Assembly: GCF_003991905.1 (NCBI RefSeq)
Contig: NZ_RSCL01000006.1
Location: 4,285 to 65,525, forward strand
DNA length: 61,241 nucleotides
Reading direction: 5' to 3'
Origin: Dulcicalothrix desertica PCC 7102
Lineage (GTDB): Bacteria > Cyanobacteriota > Cyanobacteriia > Cyanobacteriales > Nostocaceae
The position numbers and the translations under genes are program-made. Every line of letters begins with the position of its first letter. Position 1 is the first letter of the stretch. Positions 36,766 through 46,271 of the stretch are shown here, one piece after another. The notes below the pieces were generated by a model. The model worked only from the letters and a program-made list of their open reading frames with translations. It had not been told where the DNA came from and did no database searches.

Positions 36766-38694
36766 TTACATATCTTGATATACAGGCAAAATCTTTCGAG
36801 TTTTAGCGCTTGCGATTATAACGTCACTTGCTTTCTCACTAATTATATATATTGGTGTGACGATAAAGTAACCAGGAACGCGCGGGAAGACTGAAGCATC
36901 TACGACGCGCAGATTTCGCGTACCATGAACGCGGAATTCACTATCAACAACAGCCATTGGGTCGCTTTTAGAACCAATCTTGTTAGTACATGAAGCATGA
37001 TGACCCCACGCTTCAGCCTCCACAAATTTGATTATTTCCTCGCGTGATTGAACGTTTGGACCAGGAATGACTTCTTTTGATATATCCGCAATACGCGCGT
37101 TCATTTTACGCACAAATTCAACACCATTAATAACCGATGCTAAATCTTCACCTTCGATGTCGCTGCCTTCCGTAAAATAATGGAAGTTGATTTCGGGAGT
37201 ATCGCGTGGGTCAGATGAACGTAGTTTTACGCTTCCCTTGCGGTTACGTGTGTGTGCCTTAAGAACAGTCCAGCTAAATTGGTTTTTTATTTCTGAGAGA
37301 GGTTTTGACCAACCAGGATAATAGCCCTGGTATGGTACAGGTAAGCCAAAGATGAAGAGGTCGGGTACTTCGCGCGCGGGATCAGATTTTCGGATATGAC
37401 CTGCGAACGTAGCGTTGCTTGTATAAATTCCCTGACCCTTTTCTAATTCAGCAGCGCAAGGGTCTGACGGTTGTCCTGGGGTACAGTTTTGAGCAAGTGT
37501 AAAATTTGAATTCATCTGCGTGATTACACCGACTTCATAGCGGTCTTGCAGGTTCTCTCCAACTCCCGGAAGGTTAATGATTGGTCTAATGCCATGTTTT
37601 TGTAGTTCATCTACTGGTCCAATGCCAGAAAGCTTCAGAATCTGCGGACTGTTAAAGGCGCCTGCTGCCAGGATAACTTCGCGAGCCGCATACATTTGCT
37701 TTCTTGGTGTAGGTTCTGCTCCATCAGTTGGTGCCTTTGGGTCAGCGCGATAAAGATGGGCGCCCTCAAGGTATTCAACACCAATTGCATTTCTACCACG
37801 GAAAAGGACGCGCGTTACTAGGGTGTTAGTTTTAACAATCAAGTTATTAGGCAACGCAGCAGCAGTTTCTTTAATTAGGTCGCGTGGACCACGGCGCCGA
37901 CCACTTCGAGTACCTTGCGGGATATTGTAAAACCCCTGAACATCCTTTGTGTTAACGACCCAAGAATTTGGATCGAGTTCGCGCCGTGAAAATGCATCAA
38001 GTAAATTTTTGTCACCAGCCTCAATTGCAGCTGAAAGTAAAATTCGCTGCATATTACTGTCGTTTGTCCACAATGCTGGGTCAGTAATCTCGGTTGAAAG
38101 CCAGCCATCAAAACCATGACGTGTTGGGTTATCCGTGCCTATTGGACGCTCAACATAGCGATTATTTTCAAGCCGCTCGAAGTATGAGCGCATATTCTCA
38201 GCTTTCCAACTAAAATCGCCAGTCAGTTCCGCAATTTCATCCCAGTCACTGTTATTTGGGTAAATCGTGATCATCAAATTATGCACAGTGCAGCCGCCAA
38301 GCGTACCACATCGCGGATATAATACACCGCCTTTTTCTGCAACATACTTACTATTACGGCTTTGGCGCCCTTCATCAGTATATTGTCGGATAAAGTAGTC
38401 CCATCTCACTCTAGGGTCTTCACCAACGACTGGGCTTAATAATGGCACTGAAATTATATCGTCAGCTTCTGAGGCGCCACCTGCCTCTATTAGGACTACT
38501 TTATGTCCCGCCTTTGCCAGATTAACAGCTAGAGGACCACCGCCAGCACCAGAACCAACTACTATATATTCAACAGGCGCCGCTGGGTTGATGGAAATAG
38601 CTTTCTTTGGGTAGGCGAATGAAGTTAATAAACCAGTAGAGAATAAAGCGGCATTCTGAAGAAAGCGGCGACGGTTATAAAACTTATCAAACAT
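36766..38694 (-). CDS. Tat-exported GMC oxidoreductase
   Basis: The 642-residue flavoprotein starts with a twin-arginine signal (YNRRRFLQNAALFSTGLLTSFAYP), so it folds with FAD in the cytoplasm and is exported. The FAD motif is VVGSGAGGGPLAVNLAKAG; the GMC signature lies in GTLGGCTVHNLM; the C-terminal active site is WGHHASCTNKIG followed by VVDSEFRVHGTRNLRVVDASVFP. It probably oxidises an alcohol or sugar outside the cytoplasm. It is complete, unlike the GMC fragments near 0.1 and 21.2 kb. A stretch of its 3' end is copied at about 40745-40790. Confidence 0.92.
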   Translation of the reverse strand: MFDKFYNRRRFLQNAALFSTGLLTSFAYPKKAISINPAAPVEYIVVGSGAGGGPLAVNLAKAGHKVVLIEAGGASEADDIISVPLLSPVVGEDPRVRWDYFIRQYTDEGRQSRNSKYVAEKGGVLYPRCGTLGGCTVHNLMITIYPNNSDWDEIAELTGDFSWKAENMRSYFERLENNRYVERPIGTDNPTRHGFDGWLSTEITDPALWTNDSNMQRILLSAAIEAGDKNLLDAFSRRELDPNSWVVNTKDVQGFYNIPQGTRSGRRRGPRDLIKETAAALPNNLIVKTNTLVTRVLFRGRNAIGVEYLEGAHLYRADPKAPTDGAEPTPRKQMYAAREVILAAGAFNSPQILKLSGIGPVDELQKHGIRPIINLPGVGENLQDRYEVGVITQMNSNFTLAQNCTPGQPSDPCAAELEKGQGIYTSNATFAGHIRKSDPAREVPDLFIFGLPVPYQGYYPGWSKPLSEIKNQFSWTVLKAHTRNRKGSVKLRSSDPRDTPEINFHYFTEGSDIEGEDLASVINGVEFVRKMNARIADISKEVIPGPNVQSREEIIKFVEAEAWGHHASCTNKIGSKSDPMAVVDSEFRVHGTRNLRVVDASVFPRVPGYFIVTPIYIISEKASDVIIASAKTRKILPVYQDM

Positions 38695-39400
38695 CGATTT
38701 TTTCTTATCCTAGTTAATGGTCTTTGCTGTTTAAAGAGAGGAGGACTTATAATTCTTATCGTTCGATTGCTGCCCACGGAGCATTAGAAAGTTGACGTGA
38801 ATTTAATAGATTTATAATGTAAATTCAGGCTTTGAAGACTAGACTTTCTGCACGCTTTTCCATATAACGTGAAAAATCAAAAGTAAATTTCTGTCTGACT
38901 TTAAAAAATAGATATCAGCAAAATAATTCTTGCATAACTACTTATCGAAAATCTATATAGTCTTAATAAATATCTGTAAAATATTTATTTTGATAGATTT
39001 TTTATACAAGTGATGTGCAAGTAATTATATAGGCTTGATAATAAATGATTTATACAGGGTTAAACTATCTTTGTTACATAACTTTATCAAATTATGCTCT
39101 TAAATAATTTTATACCGAGTTTTTAAGATCATTGGAAAAAAAGGTAGATTAATGGTGAATCTGAAAGCTTTTTACGTAAGTACTATAGTATAAAATAACG
39201 CCAATAGTTATTTCCTTCAACAATAAAAAGATAAATTAATATCAATTTATTGAAAATAACTTAACTTTAGTCTAGTTTTTTACTCAAATCTCAAATTTTT
39301 AAGCAAAGGAAGGAGGAGAATTACAGTAGATTGCGTGCCGAGTCGCGTATACTCCTAAGAAATACATCCCATCGTCATCCTTCATCCCAACTTCTTTTTT
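38695..39400. other. A+T-rich divergent intergenic region
   Basis: No gene is supported in these 700 bases between the divergent GMC and SDR genes. Promoters for both should lie here. It contains a 30-base element at 39253-39282 shared with the DUF433 upstream region. Confidence 0.5.
39253..39282 (+). promoter_or_regulatory. 30-base shared upstream element, copy 1
   Basis: AAAATAACTTAACTTTAGTC followed by TAGTTTTTTA, identical to 58510-58539. It lies 120 bases upstream of the SDR start. In both places CAAATTTTT-like sequence follows. It may be a regulator site or an upstream promoter element; a weaker match (CTTAACTTTAGTTAAG) occurs near 25290. Confidence 0.5.
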
Positions 39401-40216
39401 ATGACCCAATTATACGAAGCAGTCGTGCTGATTACTGGCGCCTCTGGTGGATTTGGACAAGAATTAACCCGTCAGTTGTTGGAGCAAAGTAGCCAACTAA
39501 TTTTAACGGATATAGATGAAGCTATTTTGCGCGAACGAGTCGAAGCAATTCAAACTAAAGTCAAAACTGGAAATGTACTATCTTGTCTAAGTGCTGATCT
39601 CTCTAGCCGATCTGGATGTGAAAACCTTTATCATCAGGTGAGAACACTCAATGTCAGTATTGACATTTTAATTAATAATGCTGGTATTGCTTTTTACGGT
39701 CGCATGGATGAAGTTCCTAGTGAGAAATGGGAACGGCTGATGCATGTTAACTTGCTGGCGCCGATGCGGTTAAGTGCCTTATTCGCTACTGATATGATTA
39801 CACGTCAAAAGGGTCACATCGTTAATATTTCGTCCGTAGCGGGTTGGTCAGGTATGGCAGGGTTGACCCATTATTCAGCTAGCAAATTTGGTTTACGTGG
39901 CTTTAGCGAAGGACTGTTCGATGAGCTAAAAGATTATAATATAAAGGTTACAACCGTTTATCCATTTTTTAGCCGTACCCCAATTCTTCAGTGCGAAAGG
40001 TTTGGAACTTTTGCCAAGAGTAATATAGGTCTTCCGGAACATTACGCAACTGACCCAGCAAAGGTAATAAATGAGACAATTCAAGGAATTGTTCACAATA
40101 AACTGCATGTGTTTCCTGATGCAATGGCAAAAAGGATTCATCTTCTCAAAAGATATGCTCCTCAATTACTTGATAGAATTAGTGATATATTTATAAGGAG
40201 ATTTCAAGGTGGTTGA
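39401..40216 (+). CDS. short-chain dehydrogenase/reductase
   Basis: The 271-residue enzyme has the cofactor motif VVLITGASGGFGQELTRQLL, NNAG (DILINNAGIAFYG), catalytic Ser in NISSVAG and the YSASKFGLRG pair. The Asp after the second strand (ILTDIDE) suggests NAD(H) preference. The gene overlaps a flavin monooxygenase gene by eight bases, a pairing often seen where a ketone from the dehydrogenase is the substrate of a Baeyer-Villiger-type oxygenase. The partner is now dead. Confidence 0.9.
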   Translation: MTQLYEAVVLITGASGGFGQELTRQLLEQSSQLILTDIDEAILRERVEAIQTKVKTGNVLSCLSADLSSRSGCENLYHQVRTLNVSIDILINNAGIAFYGRMDEVPSEKWERLMHVNLLAPMRLSALFATDMITRQKGHIVNISSVAGWSGMAGLTHYSASKFGLRGFSEGLFDELKDYNIKVTTVYPFFSRTPILQCERFGTFAKSNIGLPEHYATDPAKVINETIQGIVHNKLHVFPDAMAKRIHLLKRYAPQLLDRISDIFIRRFQGG

Positions 40217-40700
40217 TACAACTAATAAATATTTGATTATCGGGGCTGGTTTTGTTGGTTTGGGTATGGCTCAAGCACTCTCTGCTGCTGATATTGCCTA
40301 CGACCAAGTTGATGCTAGTGACGATATTGGTGGAAATTGGTATCACGGTGTTTATTAAACAGCGCATATCATTTCATCACGAAATGTCACTCAATTTACG
40401 CATTTTCCAATGCCAAACAATTATCCCGACTTTCCTAGCGCTCAAAATATGCGGGATTACTTAAACGCTTTTGCTAATCATTTTAATTTGCGTGATTCAA
40501 TTGAACTTAATCGTACAATTAGTTATGTACGACCAGTTGAAAATAATCTTTGGGAAGTGACTTTTAGTGATGGGTAACAGAGAACTTATAAAGGAGTGTT
40601 GATATGCAATGGTCATCATTGGTATAAGCGTTTTCCTCAGTTTGAAGGAGAATTTAATGGAGAAATCATTCATTCTAAAGATTACAAACACCTGTTGTAA
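40209..40700 (+). pseudogene. flavin-containing monooxygenase with two nonsense codons, truncated
   Basis: From the GTG at 40209, overlapping the SDR gene, the frame reads YLIIGAGFVGLGMAQAL (FAD motif), DDIGGNWYHGVY, TAA, TAHIISSRNVTQFTHFPMPN, MRDYLNAFANHF, VRPVENNLWEVTFSDG, TAA, QRTYKGVLICNGHHWYKRFP and GEIIHSKDYK before ending at 40700. In both places the family would have a Glu codon, so each stop is a GAA to TAA change. The second half of the protein (NADP-binding and C-terminal parts) is gone, replaced by copied scraps of other genes. Confidence 0.85.
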
Positions 40701-41086
40701 ATCCCAGATTTTGAGAGTAGCATCAAAACTACCACTAACAAGCAGATTTCCTTTTATATATATTGCTGTGACGATAAAATAGCCGGGAACGCGCGGAAGG
40801 GATAGAAGCGAACTTTTACGAATATCTTCCTACCCTTCGTCAGAAGAAGTAGCGAACTACTCTGATCCTGAACATTGATATACTTGCAAGTGGCGAGTTC
40901 TGGAAATCGAAATGCTGTTATGGCAGTACAGATGAACACAACTTTATACTCGATGCATCAAAGGCATTATCCTCACCCTTCTTCAGCTGAGGTAAGCTTC
41001 GAGATGCTAAAGCTAAAGCTTCAAAAAAAGAAAATTTTAAAATCTAGGGCACAATATATAACTTATAAAAATAAGGGTTATTAGCA
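40687..41086. repeat. patchwork of copied gene fragments
   Basis: Three pieces found elsewhere are stitched together: 40690-40745 (minus) matches a WD40 repeat of the NB-ARC gene (GNLLVSGSFDATLKIWDLQ; original at 36265-36320); 40745-40790 matches the 3' end of the GMC gene (original at 36846-36890); 40800-41086 matches the inverted upstream region of the LuxR-type gene (32500-32780). It explains the loss of the monooxygenase 3' half. Confidence 0.65.
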
Positions 41087-41207
41087 AACAATATCAAACA
41101 AAGATTTAATATATTTATAATTCTGATAGTGAGGAATAAATGTTGTATTTATTTAGACAAAATCATCAGTAGAGGCGCCTATATATTTTTTAGAGTCAAA
41201 GTCAAAC

Positions 41208-42788
41208 ATGCAAGCTAAATCCTCAAAGCCAAATTCGATAGCACCTGTACAAGACTTCAACACTACTATTGTTGCAGATAGTCCAATACCAAAGGGTACG
41301 GCGCCGAAGAAAAAACTTCCACCCAGAAAGCTACTATTACTAAGTGGACTTAGTATAAGTTTAATCTTTAGTGGTATTACAGGTTATCGTTGGTGGCAGT
41401 TTGCTTCCACACATCAAGAAACCAACAATGCTTATGTTACCGCTGATATTCACCCAGTCACAGCACGCATAGCTGGAACAGTTCAGCAAGTAAACGTCAA
41501 CGACAACCAAATAGTTAATTCCGGAGCAGTATTAGTAAAACTAGACCCAGCAGACCTTCAAGTTAGTTTACAGCAAGCACAAGCAAGCTTACAAAACACC
41601 AAGCAACAAGCAGAAGCAGCAAAAGAAAATATTACGCTTGCTTCCTTAACAACAACAGCTAAAACTGCCCAGTCACAAGGAGATGTAAATTCATCGCAAG
41701 CAGTAATATCTACCGCAATAGCTAGTTACAACGAAGCTACTGCAGGAGTACCAGTAGCACTCGCAGAAGTAAAAAATGCACAAGCAACAATAGATGCAGC
41801 AAAAGCATCTGTTGCACAAGCACAAGCTGGAATACCCACAGCAACTGCAGCTATACAACAAGTCACTTCTGGAGTTCAGGTTGCCTTAGCGAATGTAAAG
41901 CAAGCAAAAGCAAACCAAGCAAAAGCACAAGCAGACTACAAACGGTATCAAAGTTTGTTTGAACAGGGAGTTGTTAGTCATCAGCAGCTAGATACCTCAA
42001 AAGCAACGTATATAGTTTCTTCTTCACAAGTAGAAGCAGCGCAACAAGCTGTTTTACAAGCGCAACAGCAAGTATCTCAAGCGAAAGAAAGTAAAGAGCA
42101 AGCTTATGCCAAAGTCACACAAACCAAACAAGACATTACAAAAGGAGAAGCAAAACTAGCACAAGCAAACCAACAAGTAACACAAGCTAATGCAAAAGTC
42201 ACACAAGCACAAGAAGGTGTAACAAAAGCTAAAGCACAGCTAGCAACATCTAAAGGAGGTTTGCAACTAGCAGCAACAGGTTTTCAACAAACTAAAGTCA
42301 GCGAACAACAATATAAAGCAGCCCTTGCAGCAAACGCTCAACAACAGGCGCAAGTTAAAAACGCTCTTTTACAGCTTTCTTATACTACCATTACGGCGCC
42401 CTCCACTGGTCAAGTAGGAAATAAAACAGTGCAGGTCGGTCAACGGGTACAACCTGGACAAATATTAATGTCGATAGTCAAACAAAAACCTTGGGTTATG
42501 GCTAACTTCAAAGAAACGCAGTTAAAGAAAATGCGACCTGGACAAGAGGTAGAAATTAAGATTGATGCTTTTGGAGAACACACATTCAAAGGTAAAATCG
42601 ATAGTATTTCACCTGCATCCGGCGCCAAATTTGCCTTATTACCAGCAGATAATGCTACAGGTAATTTTACCAAGATAGTCCAGCGAGTCCCTGTAAAAGT
42701 AATCTTTGAACCTGAAAGCCTTAAAGATTATGAGTCATTAATTAGACCAGGAATGTCTGCGGTTATCACTGTAAATGTAGGGAAATAG
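41208..42788 (+). CDS. EmrA-like membrane fusion protein (HlyD family)
   Basis: The 526-residue adaptor has one membrane anchor (about 42-64, LLLLSGLSISLIFSGITGY), the lipoyl half VTARIAGTVQQVNVNDNQIV, an unusually long Ala/Gln/Lys-rich coiled coil (about 110-375), the second lipoyl half TTITAPSTGQVGNKTVQVGQRV and a beta-barrel domain (VMANFKETQLKKMRPGQEVEI). It should couple an MFS drug pump (EmrB type) to an outer-membrane channel. The EmrB-type gene follows 170 bases later but is truncated, so the pump is probably inactive. Confidence 0.92.
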   Translation: MQAKSSKPNSIAPVQDFNTTIVADSPIPKGTAPKKKLPPRKLLLLSGLSISLIFSGITGYRWWQFASTHQETNNAYVTADIHPVTARIAGTVQQVNVNDNQIVNSGAVLVKLDPADLQVSLQQAQASLQNTKQQAEAAKENITLASLTTTAKTAQSQGDVNSSQAVISTAIASYNEATAGVPVALAEVKNAQATIDAAKASVAQAQAGIPTATAAIQQVTSGVQVALANVKQAKANQAKAQADYKRYQSLFEQGVVSHQQLDTSKATYIVSSSQVEAAQQAVLQAQQQVSQAKESKEQAYAKVTQTKQDITKGEAKLAQANQQVTQANAKVTQAQEGVTKAKAQLATSKGGLQLAATGFQQTKVSEQQYKAALAANAQQQAQVKNALLQLSYTTITAPSTGQVGNKTVQVGQRVQPGQILMSIVKQKPWVMANFKETQLKKMRPGQEVEIKIDAFGEHTFKGKIDSISPASGAKFALLPADNATGNFTKIVQRVPVKVIFEPESLKDYESLIRPGMSAVITVNVGK

Positions 42789-42800
42789 CAATAAATAAAA

Positions 42801-42939
42801 TCCCCCCTATCCCCCCTTAATAAGGGGGGGACATGAGGGAGGTTGAAGTCCACTTTAAATAAGGCAGAAACAAAATCTTTAAAATAAGTCAAAAACAACA
42901 TTCTTAGCCCCCCCTTATTAAGGGGGGGTTGGGGGGGAT
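42801..42939. repeat. pair of C-rich palindromic repeats
   Basis: Two copies (42801-42830 and 42907-42939) of CCCCCCTTAATAAGGGGGG type in the gap between the EmrA and EmrB genes. In RNA they would form stable hairpins and might attenuate or stabilise the operon transcript. Confidence 0.8.
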
Positions 42940-42959
42940 TTATACAGTAACTAATTATT

Positions 42960-43709
42960 ATGACAAGCGTAAAGTCAGCACCACAACAAACTGTACAACC
43001 GCAAAAAGATGTCACACTCAAAGATTGGATAGGAGTATACTCTACACTGCTCGGCGCCTTCATGGCAGTATTAGATAATCAAATTACTAATGCTTCCTTA
43101 AAGGATATTACAGGCGCCCTTGGTGTAAGTCTAGAGGAAGGCGCCTGGATTTCCACGGCATATTTAGTTGCAGAAATCGTAGTCATTCCGCTTACAGGTT
43201 GGCTATCACAAGTATTTTCGGTACGGTTATATTTACTTGTGAACGCAGCATTATTTATTTGTTTTTCTGTAACCTGTGCTTTTGCAACTAACTTACCACA
43301 GATGATTTTGTTTCGTGCTGGACAGGGTTTTACTGGAGGTGTCTTAATACCAATGGCGTTTATTGTCATTTTAACGACATTACCACAAGCATTGCAACCT
43401 GTAGGTATGGCGCTATTTGGACTATCCACAATTATTGCTCCTTCTCTTAGTTCCATTGTTGGTGGTTGGTTAACAGAAACTTATGGTTGGCAGTATATTT
43501 TCTACCTGAATGTGTTACCGGGATTACTGCTAATTGCGGGTGTATGGTACGCATTACCCCAACGACCAACACGGTTACATCTACTCAAAAAAGGTGATTG
43601 GTTTGGTATTGTCACAATGGCAATAGGGTTAGCATCGCTTACGTTTTTCTTTGAAGAAGGCAACCGTAAAGATTGGTTCGAATATCTACCTTTATCTCTG
43701 TGTTTGTAG
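42960..43709 (+). pseudogene. EmrB-like MFS (DHA2) drug transporter, truncated
   Basis: The family sequence runs through TM1 (YSTLLGAFMAVLDNQITNASL), the helix 2-3 loop region and GGWLTETYGWQYIFYLNVLPG, and breaks off at EEGNRKDWFE. A full protein has about 510 residues and 14 helices; 240 remain. At about 43677 the DNA switches to the middle of a MetI-type permease gene in another frame. This is the scar of a deletion that joined two operons. Confidence 0.9.
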
Positions 43710-44272
43710 GTTTGCCATTGGGAGTATTACTAGTAATGACGGCGCCGGGTAATATTTTAAATTCTCCACATTTATATAAAATACTTAGTACTATAGTAAA
43801 TACAGGACGTTCATTCCCATTCATTATTTTATTAGTTGTATTAACCCCCGTCACACGAATTATAGTTGGTACTTCAATAGGTAGTACCGCAGCATTAGTT
43901 CCTTTAAGTTTGGCAGCAATTCCATTTTTTGCGCGTATTTCAGAAACATCTATTTTAGAAGTAGATAAAGGATTAATAGAAGCAGCAGAAGCAATGGGTT
44001 GTAATTACTGGCAAATTATTCTCAAAGTATTGATACCGGAAGCTAACCCAGCATTAGTATTAGGAATCACAATATTAATAGTAAGCTTACTTAATTTTTC
44101 GGCAATGGCTGGAGCTGTGGGAGGTGGTGGATTAGGTAATTTAGCAATTCAGTATGGATACCAGCGATTTGATATTGGAGTGATGTTTTCCACTATTTTG
44201 ATACTTATAATTTTAGTCCAAGTCATACAGTTCTTAGGTGATTTGCTTGCCTCTAAACTTAGAAAAAAGTAG
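43673..44272 (+). pseudogene. metI: MetI-type ABC permease, N-terminally truncated
   Basis: About 199 residues with the D-methionine permease pattern: ISTFISVFVGLPLGVLLVM, LYKILSTIVNTGRSFPFIILLV, and the EAA loop LIEAAEAMGCNYWQIILKVLIPEA followed by AGAVGGGGLGNLAIQYGYQRF. Roughly the first 15-20 residues, including the first helix start, are missing, lost in the deletion that fused this gene to the EmrB gene. The MetN ATPase gene that normally precedes it is absent. An in-frame ATG (43673) has no RBS, so expression is doubtful. Confidence 0.8.
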
Positions 44273-44296
44273 AGACCGTACATGTCGCGTCTCTAC
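44269..44296. repeat. GTAGAGAC-type interspersed palindrome
   Basis: GTAGAGAC and GTCTCTAC frame a 12-base centre, overlapping the metI stop. Same family as 29078-29107 and 58421-58448. Confidence 0.7.
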
Positions 44297-44364
44297 ACGT
44301 CTGTTTTGATGAAATGATAGGCGCCACTCCCAAATTGCCAGCGGTATCCTTATAGTTGGGGGTG

Positions 44365-45672
44365 TCAGTTCAAAACAGAAATCGAATTTACATTGCTTGC
44401 GAAGACAAGTTTTTCTCCACTGTCTAAATCGTCAACTAAAGCTTCAATAGTGTAAAACCAAAATCCTGCTTCTTTAGCTTCAACAACAACACCAATCTGA
44501 TGAACATCGCTCCCGTCAGTACTACCCATAGAGCCAAGTCTAATTCGACCTGCTCCAATCTCTTTTGTACTTCCCTCTCGGTCTGCTTCTAACCACTGTA
44601 AAGGTTGATGAATAGTTTCTATTGGAAGTCGTTTCTCAGGCAAAGGTAATTGCAGGTCGTTATTAGGTAGCGTTAAGGGGAGATTTTTAGAGATTTGTTT
44701 TAACCGAGCTTGCACGCGAAGCACATCAACAGACTTGTTAGTAAGATTTTGAAGGGTAATCAGCAAATACTGACCACAGTTGCAAACATTTGTTCTGTCT
44801 AGCATCTCTGCTTCTGTATAGTCTGTTTTGGTCAGCCCATCAACAGGATTGATGTTATCAATTTTGTCAATAGTAAGGCGAATAGAAACTAAACTATCAT
44901 CCAGTTTCGCGGAACCTAATTCTGTTTCAACAAACTCCTTGATAAATTGAACTAGTAAGCGGTGTTGTACTGCATTCTCATCAGCGGGAGTTGCAATTGT
45001 ACTATGGTCTGAACCCGGTACTTTGAAGGAGTTACCAAAATACTTGGCGCCAGAGAAAGGTTCAACAATCTGCCTCTTTATCAACCTTTTTCCATATAGT
45101 GGTAAATCTTCGATTAATTCTTTACCTTTAATTTGCAAACTCTCGTCTGTTTTGAGATTGATAAAATCCTTATCCAAATCGTTGAGCCATACATTGTCTT
45201 GGGAAAATTTCAATCCACTAGCTTGAGTATGCCCCATGATACGTGATAAAATACTTAGCATATTGGCATATTCAGAGCCTAAAGAAGGTGATGCTACTAA
45301 AAACAGACCAATTTTATTAAGTCCTTTTTCGATTAACGCTGAATGCTGGTTTACGAGAAAGCGTCTTGTTACAATTCCTCCCATGCTATGACAAACAAAT
45401 ATAACTCCCGAACCATCAAATAAATCATCCAGCACGAAGTATTCTCTCAGAGAATCAACAACATAGCTTAAGCTATAAAAACCAGTATTAAGACCAGTAC
45501 GATACGAGAATAAATAAATTCCAATATCTGCCAACTCGCTCTCATCTGCAAGTAATTGTGGCCAGTAAGACCCATTACTATTTCTCCAGCAATCATCACT
45601 AGAATTTATGCCATGAATAAATACAATATTTAAACCATTTTTTGCCTTTCTCACCCATTTGTCAGTAGTCAT
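44365..45672 (-). CDS. alpha/beta hydrolase (lipase/DUF676-like) with a C-terminal beta domain
   Basis: The first 250 residues form an alpha/beta hydrolase: oxyanion-strand NIVFIHGINSSDDCW, nucleophile elbow CHSMGG, and the catalytic His likely in GSDHSTIATP. The layout resembles DUF676/PGAP1-like lipases. The last 180 residues form a separate, beta-rich module with no recognised family (LLITLQNLTNKSVDVLRVQARL). It has no signal peptide. It lies on the same strand as, and 600 bases downstream of, the DGR/MoxR cluster. Hydrolases of this fold serve as effectors in several bacterial conflict systems, so a link is plausible, but the gap makes it uncertain. Confidence 0.8.
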   Translation of the reverse strand: MTTDKWVRKAKNGLNIVFIHGINSSDDCWRNSNGSYWPQLLADESELADIGIYLFSYRTGLNTGFYSLSYVVDSLREYFVLDDLFDGSGVIFVCHSMGGIVTRRFLVNQHSALIEKGLNKIGLFLVASPSLGSEYANMLSILSRIMGHTQASGLKFSQDNVWLNDLDKDFINLKTDESLQIKGKELIEDLPLYGKRLIKRQIVEPFSGAKYFGNSFKVPGSDHSTIATPADENAVQHRLLVQFIKEFVETELGSAKLDDSLVSIRLTIDKIDNINPVDGLTKTDYTEAEMLDRTNVCNCGQYLLITLQNLTNKSVDVLRVQARLKQISKNLPLTLPNNDLQLPLPEKRLPIETIHQPLQWLEADREGSTKEIGAGRIRLGSMGSTDGSDVHQIGVVVEAKEAGFWFYTIEALVDDLDSGEKLVFASNVNSISVLN

Positions 45673-45738
45673 AAATTGCTCCTTTTTACTGGTAAATAGC
45701 TGTAACTTATATCTTGCCTCATTCTCAACAAGCTCAAA

Positions 45739-45805
45739 GAAACCGGGCTTCTTTACGACAAACTAGGGGTTTCTAGCAAAATCTTTCTCAAGAAGCCCGG
45801 TTTCT
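45739..45805. repeat. 16-bp inverted repeat
   Basis: AGAAACCGGGCTTCTT at 45739-45754 is the exact complement of 45790-45805. Interspersed elements of this sequence type are frequent in filamentous cyanobacteria. Confidence 0.75.
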
Positions 45806-46012
45806 CGAACTAGTGCAAGATGTGAGTTAACGGGTTTTAGAGAAGCAGAAAAGCTGTTCTCTACTTTTATTAGTCACTGCTCACCACTTTTTCCGCAAAA
45901 CACTCAATCTTTTTATCAATATATTCCAACTTAGTTGGTAATAACTGTGGAATTTTGTTAGGCGCCTTGGATTACAATACTGCGTAGGTTTTGAAAATTT
46001 CTCGAAATTGAT

Positions 46013-46086
46013 CCCCCCTGACCCCCCTTAATAAGGGGGGAAAAATAAAAGCTTTTAGCCCCCCTTATTAAGGGGGGTTGGGGGGA
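46013..46086. repeat. pair of C-rich palindromic repeats
   Basis: Two CCCCCCTTAATAAGGGGGG-type units, at 46013-46040 and 46059-46086, the second followed by a TTGGGGGG arm. Confidence 0.8.
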
Positions 46087-46189
46087 TTTTATTCAAATGT
46101 TTGCTGCGAGTCAAGGCGCCGTCATCACCGATAAAATAATTACTCGTCACCAGTTAGTTTTAATTATTTTTATCAATCCTCATATTTTG

Positions 46190-46218
46190 CTAAAAAAAAT
46201 CGACCGCCTGACGGCGGG
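46190..46218 (-). terminator. hairpin plus T-tract downstream of variable gene 2
   Basis: On the minus strand CCGCC and GGCGG pair around a 4-base loop (46204-46217) and are followed by TCGA and eight T (46200-46193). It is a rho-independent terminator by appearance. The same 75-base segment follows variable gene 1 (48868-48892). In studied DGRs a hairpin just downstream of the variable repeat promotes homing, so it may serve both roles. Confidence 0.65.
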
Positions 46219-46271
46219 AAAAAAGGAAAAAAGAAAAAGAATAAAGGGCAATAGAGCTAAAGTATAAAGGG

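Larger units (their letters stand above)
45673..46189. other. intergenic region rich in inverted repeats
   Basis: No gene is supported. It holds a long inverted repeat, 45739-45754 (AGAAACCGGGCTTCTT) with 45790-45805, spaced by 35 bases, and two C-rich palindromes at 46013-46040 and 46059-46086. Confidence 0.6.

Noticed and set aside
42801-42939. Possible CRISPR-like array from repeated C-rich units
   Set aside because: Units are palindromic, only two per site, without regular unique spacers, and no cas genes are nearby.
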